The notes under the pieces were generated by a model. That model saw only the letters and a list, made by a program, of their open reading frames with translations, was not told the origin of the DNA and ran no database searches. From the NCBI GenBank assembly GCA_002361875.1, contig DERX01000013.1, positions 1 to 56,007 on the forward strand: a stretch of DNA of 56,007 bases, given 5' to 3'. Positions 52,765-56,007 of the stretch are shown one piece after another (within the stretch, counting starts at the first letter, position 1; each line of letters starts with the position of its first letter). The position numbers were made by a program, and so were the translations under genes. This DNA comes from Ruminococcaceae bacterium UBA3329 (GTDB lineage Bacteria > Bacillota > Clostridia > Oscillospirales > Acutalibacteraceae).

Positions 52765-54213
52765 CTAAAACTGAAAATATAAAAACGGATTATAGCTGCT
52801 GCCGACAATGTTAATAAGCGAAAGGGCTATAAGCAACGGCGGCATTACAACCGAAAGCACACCGTAAGCAGATGAAAAATTTCGATTGTCACCGTTTCTG
52901 AATTTAATTTTCTTTGAAATAAATGAAACGAGCGGTGTGCAGGCAATAATTGCAACAATGATAAATACGAGATTGCCCTTTAAAAGCGTAACCGTTTCAA
53001 AATCGGACGCAGAATTTTTGTTGAGACAGAACATACCTTTTAGCACTGCACCCATAACAGACATATTTTCAAATTTAAACAATATCCACCCGAAATAAAC
53101 AATGATAAGTAAATAGAGATTTGACAGCACGGGAACTTTTTGAAGTGCTTTGCCGAAAAACAGCTTTTCGAGAGCAATAAACACAAAGAAATAAAGCCCC
53201 CAAAGAACATAGTTCCACGACGCACCATGCCAAAGACCTGTCAGCGCCCAGACAACAAACAGATTAAATATTGTACGACCCGTTCCTTTTCGATTGCCGC
53301 CGAGCGGAAAATAAACATAATCCCTGAAAAATGAACCAAGAGAAATGTGCCATCTTCTCCAAAATTCAGACACGGAGCGTGAAAGATACGGATAATCAAA
53401 GTTTTCTTTATACTCAAGACCAATCATTTTGCCCATACCGATTGCCATATCGGAATAAGCAGAAAAGTCAAGGTAAATCTGCATTGAGAACATAAGCACG
53501 CCAAGCCAAAGCGACGCCGCCGATTTTTGCGATACAACACTTACTGCCTCAGGAGTATTGACAAGTGAATCCGACACTACAAACAACTCAAAAAGCTTGC
53601 CGCACATATTGGCAATTACAGCTTTTTTGGCAAGTCCTACGCAAAATCGGTTAATACCATCATGAATTGAATTCACCGTAGGCCGTCTTTTAAGAAGCTG
53701 TTTTTCAATATCCTTGTACCTTACAATCGGACCTGCAATGCACTGGTGGAAAAGGCTTGCATAAAGTAAAACTATACTGAATTTTTTCTGTGCCTTAACG
53801 TCTCCCCTGTAAACATCAATGACATAAGACAAAAGCTGAAATGTATAAAATGAAATACCTATAGGCAGTATTATATTCGGTATTTTTTCGGGTACACCGA
53901 ATAAGCCCTGAAAATTCAGCAGAGTAAATTTGCCGTATTTAAAAATGCCTATTATGCCTAAATTTACTATACAGGTAATTATCAAAAATAATTTCTTCTT
54001 ACTCTTGTGCTGTTCAATAAGCAAAGCTAACAGCCAATCACAAAAGGACATAAGCAAAAGCAAAAGAATGTAAACAGGCTCGCCCCAAGCATAAAATGCA
54101 AGGGAAAATACCAACAGCACAGTATTTTTCTGCTTAATATTTTTTGCGAAAAAATATGCAAGCATACAAAGCGGAAAGAAAACACACAAAAAATTCAAAC
54201 TCGCGAAAACCAT
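52765..54213 (-). CDS. MBOAT O-acyltransferase (AlgI/DltB-like)
   Basis: A 482-residue polytopic protein with about 10-12 helices. WRRWHISLGSFFRDYVYFPLGGNR and the catalytic His region LWHGASWNYVLWG are diagnostic. It should move acyl groups across the membrane to an external polymer, with the DHHW protein that follows. No acyl carrier (DltC) is next to it, so acetylation of polysaccharide is more likely than D-alanylation (inference). Confidence 0.93.
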   Translation of the reverse strand: MVFASLNFLCVFFPLCMLAYFFAKNIKQKNTVLLVFSLAFYAWGEPVYILLLLLMSFCDWLLALLIEQHKSKKKLFLIITCIVNLGIIGIFKYGKFTLLNFQGLFGVPEKIPNIILPIGISFYTFQLLSYVIDVYRGDVKAQKKFSIVLLYASLFHQCIAGPIVRYKDIEKQLLKRRPTVNSIHDGINRFCVGLAKKAVIANMCGKLFELFVVSDSLVNTPEAVSVVSQKSAASLWLGVLMFSMQIYLDFSAYSDMAIGMGKMIGLEYKENFDYPYLSRSVSEFWRRWHISLGSFFRDYVYFPLGGNRKGTGRTIFNLFVVWALTGLWHGASWNYVLWGLYFFVFIALEKLFFGKALQKVPVLSNLYLLIIVYFGWILFKFENMSVMGAVLKGMFCLNKNSASDFETVTLLKGNLVFIIVAIIACTPLVSFISKKIKFRNGDNRNFSSAYGVLSVVMPPLLIALSLINIVGSSYNPFLYFQF

Positions 54214-54232
54214 TTATAATAACCTCAAATAA

Positions 54233-55096
54233 TTAAAATTCAATTATCCCTTTATTCACAGGGGAACATTCAAAAACATTTTTGTAACTGCTCTTTAAAT
54301 CGTTAAAACATTTTTTCGCCTTGCTTTCATCAGAAAACAATCCGAAAACAGTAGGTCCGCTGCCGCTCATAAGGCAAGCGTCCGCACCGTGACTTCGCAT
54401 AGTGCTTTTTATGTACGGTCTTTCGGGAACCTCAACAGCCTGCTCAAAAACATTGCCGCATTTTGAGCAAATTGCTTTATAGTCACCGTTTGCCGCCGCC
54501 TCAAGCATTCCCACTTTATCAAGATGGCGTAGCCGTTGAATACTGTCAAGCATTGCGTATGCTTCTTTTGTGGAAACATCCTGCTGCGGCTTTACAATAA
54601 TTATTTTACAGTCGGAAAGGGGCTTGACGGGAGCTATTACATTGCCCGTATTAAGAACTACTGCAGTACCCCCTGTAAGACTGAACGGAATGTCCGCCCC
54701 AACTCTGCCGCCTATTTCACAAAGCTCGTCATTAGAAAGGTTTGCACCGTAAATTTTGTTCAGACAGTAAAGAACTGCCGCACCGTCTGCACTGCCGCCT
54801 GCAATACCTGCCGCCATAGGAATATTTTTGCCTATTCCTATTGTTATTCCCCTTTTACTTATTCCGACAGCGTCAAAAAACTTTTCGGCGCACCTAAAAG
54901 CTATATTGGTTGAATCCTTTGGCATCTCGGCAGAGTCGGATTCAATTATAATTTTGCCCAAATTGTTTTGCTCAACACTGACAGTATCATAAAGACTTAC
55001 AGACTGCATAACCATAAAAAGGCTGTGGTAGCCGTTATCAAGTTTTTTAATCATATCAAGCATTAAATTCAGCTTTGCGGCTGCTTTTACTTTCAT
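54233..55096 (-). CDS. ispE: 4-diphosphocytidyl-2-C-methyl-D-erythritol kinase
   Basis: A 287-residue GHMP kinase of the MEP pathway. KVKAAAKLNLMLDM, PMAAGIAGGSADGAAVL (ATP-binding glycine loop) and LMSGSGPTVFGLF are present. Serves the same pathway as IspD and IspF but is not in their operon. Confidence 0.96.
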   Translation of the reverse strand: MKVKAAAKLNLMLDMIKKLDNGYHSLFMVMQSVSLYDTVSVEQNNLGKIIIESDSAEMPKDSTNIAFRCAEKFFDAVGISKRGITIGIGKNIPMAAGIAGGSADGAAVLYCLNKIYGANLSNDELCEIGGRVGADIPFSLTGGTAVVLNTGNVIAPVKPLSDCKIIIVKPQQDVSTKEAYAMLDSIQRLRHLDKVGMLEAAANGDYKAICSKCGNVFEQAVEVPERPYIKSTMRSHGADACLMSGSGPTVFGLFSDESKAKKCFNDLKSSYKNVFECSPVNKGIIEF

Positions 55097-55100
55097 TTAA

Positions 55101-55925
55101 TCAAATCTCCTCAGTAATACTCATTTGCACGGGCGTACGGTTTTGAAACAGTGTTATACTGTCAAAGCCTGCATCTAAAGCAGATTTAAAAGCATCGGGT
55201 ATATTTTTACCTAAATCCGATGCATAATGAGCGTCAGAACCCACTGAAATAAATTTTCCGCCAAGCTCACGGAAACGCTTTACAACATCAGTTTCAGGTT
55301 GAAGCTTATGAAGCTTTTGGCGAAGCCCCGCCGTATTAATCTCAAGCGCCTTATCCTTTTTAGCACAGAGCCTTAATATTTCGTCTATCTCTTGTTTATA
55401 ATCGTTTAAATTGACGGTAATGCCCGATTTTGCAAAGAAATACCGCAGCGGATAGGTTAAATGGGCAAGCACATCAAAATTGCCCCATTCGCACATTTGT
55501 ATTATTTCATAAAAATATTCTTTTAGAAAAGTATGTGTTCCCGCTTCGGTAAAAGAGTCGCCGTAATACGGGTCAAATCCGTCACGCAGATTGTGAATTG
55601 AGCCGAGAACAACATCAAATTTTTGTGAACCCAAAATACGCTCTGCAATTTCGGGTGCAAATGTTGGCTGACCGAGTTCAATACCGTTCAGCACAAGAAA
55701 ACGCCCCCTGAATGCCGATTTTACCTTTGCAATCTCAAAAAATGTTTGAAAAACCGCTCTTTCGTGCGCATAATCGTTTATGCATCTGTCAACCTCGCAG
55801 TGGTCTGTAAATGCAACGGCTCGCAAATTATTAAACTCCGCCTGTTCGCAAATGAAAGTAGCCGAATGGTTACCGTCATAGGAATTATCAGTGTGGACGT
55901 GAAAATCTACAATATGGCTATACAT
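55101..55925 (-). CDS. PHP-family histidinol-phosphatase-like enzyme
   Basis: A 274-residue PHP-domain protein. DFHVHTDNSYDG (metal His), FTDHCEVD, GIELGQP, and GSDAHYASDLGKNI are the metal-binding blocks. Size and motifs fit HisJ/HisK-type phosphatases, though no his gene is near. ATG 55925 is the start; GGGTG lies before it. The -10 TATAAT lies at 55989-55984, and its -35 would be at the window edge. Confidence 0.85.
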   Translation of the reverse strand: MYSHIVDFHVHTDNSYDGNHSATFICEQAEFNNLRAVAFTDHCEVDRCINDYAHERAVFQTFFEIAKVKSAFRGRFLVLNGIELGQPTFAPEIAERILGSQKFDVVLGSIHNLRDGFDPYYGDSFTEAGTHTFLKEYFYEIIQMCEWGNFDVLAHLTYPLRYFFAKSGITVNLNDYKQEIDEILRLCAKKDKALEINTAGLRQKLHKLQPETDVVKRFRELGGKFISVGSDAHYASDLGKNIPDAFKSALDAGFDSITLFQNRTPVQMSITEEI

Positions 55926-55983
55926 TTTTTTACACCCGTTACTTAAAAAATCATTATTTTTTAACAATTAAACTAGTGAAATA

Positions 55984-55989
55984 ATTATA
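55984..55989 (-). promoter_or_regulatory. Possible -10 of the PHP/ispE operon
   Basis: TATAAT on the minus strand (55989-55984), 59 bases before the PHP start. The -35 would fall at about 56007 onward, outside the window. Confidence 0.4.
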
Positions 55990-56007
55990 TAACAGTTATT
56001 AGGCAAA

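Noticed and set aside
1..56007. tRNA, rRNA, CRISPR arrays, insertion sequences, prophage or integrase genes
   Set aside because: Read on both strands without seeing a cloverleaf, a repeat-spacer pattern or a transposase or integrase.

Overview
The window reads as a chromosomal segment from a low-GC, spore-forming Firmicute of the class Clostridia, most likely Oscillospirales/Ruminococcus-like. This rests on gene content: SpoIIID, a YtfJ/GerW-type spore protein, a tiny SpoVM, a PASTA kinase, c-di-AMP genes and DUF3343 beside a cysteine desulfurase. The order is an extended version of the Bacillus yicC-remA-gmk-rpoZ-priA-def-fmt-rsmB-rlmN-prpC-prkC-rsgA cluster. Genes are packed tightly, often with 4-14 bp overlaps, and TTG/GTG starts are common. 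I saw no rRNA, tRNA, CRISPR array, transposase or prophage gene. It is a housekeeping region, so the novelty is mostly in small ORFs, leader structures and unusual gene neighbours.

Layout. 1-4366 (minus): the first bases of a gene leaving the window, a YdcF-type protein, PcrA helicase, an unpaired fumarase beta subunit and a DivIVA-like coiled coil. 4511-8688 (plus): an alpha/beta hydrolase, a membrane M28 peptidase and an unrecognised lipoprotein, each with its own promoter. 8751-36324 (minus) holds a long run of cell-wall, translation and signalling genes. In transcription order these are DUF3343, cysteine desulfurase, CdaA, CdaR, a Ca-repeat lipoprotein, a two-component system, YqhQ, PrmC, a site-2 protease, ScpA, ScpB, DUF2953, YtfJ, a DacF-type carboxypeptidase, RluB, a GNAT-like protein, YicC, RemA, Gmk, RpoZ, PriA, Def, Fmt, a YugP-type protease, RsmB, RlmN, PrpC, PrkC and RsgA. 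Two genes missed by ordinary ORF calling follow: a 48-residue membrane peptide and SpoVM. 36493-38965 (minus): IspF, IspD and a class Ic aminotransferase.

39236-43985 (plus): ManA, an MFS transporter, an FMN riboswitch with RibU, a SAM-I riboswitch with MetK, and DUF378. 44108-55925 (minus): a small unknown protein, RqcH, Nif3, TrmK, DUF1858, a divergent IleS, SpoIIID behind a sigma-E-like promoter, a DHHW/MBOAT O-acylation pair, IspE and a PHP phosphoesterase.

The features most worth a second look are: the three-hairpin leader before DUF3343-csd; the 48-residue membrane peptide with a sequestered Shine-Dalgarno upstream of spoVM; the 13-bp inverted repeat plus T-run before cdaA; the lipoprotein and two-component system downstream of cdaAR where glmM is usual; the HQD (not HRD) catalytic loop of PrkC; and the non-canonical signature motifs of IleS.
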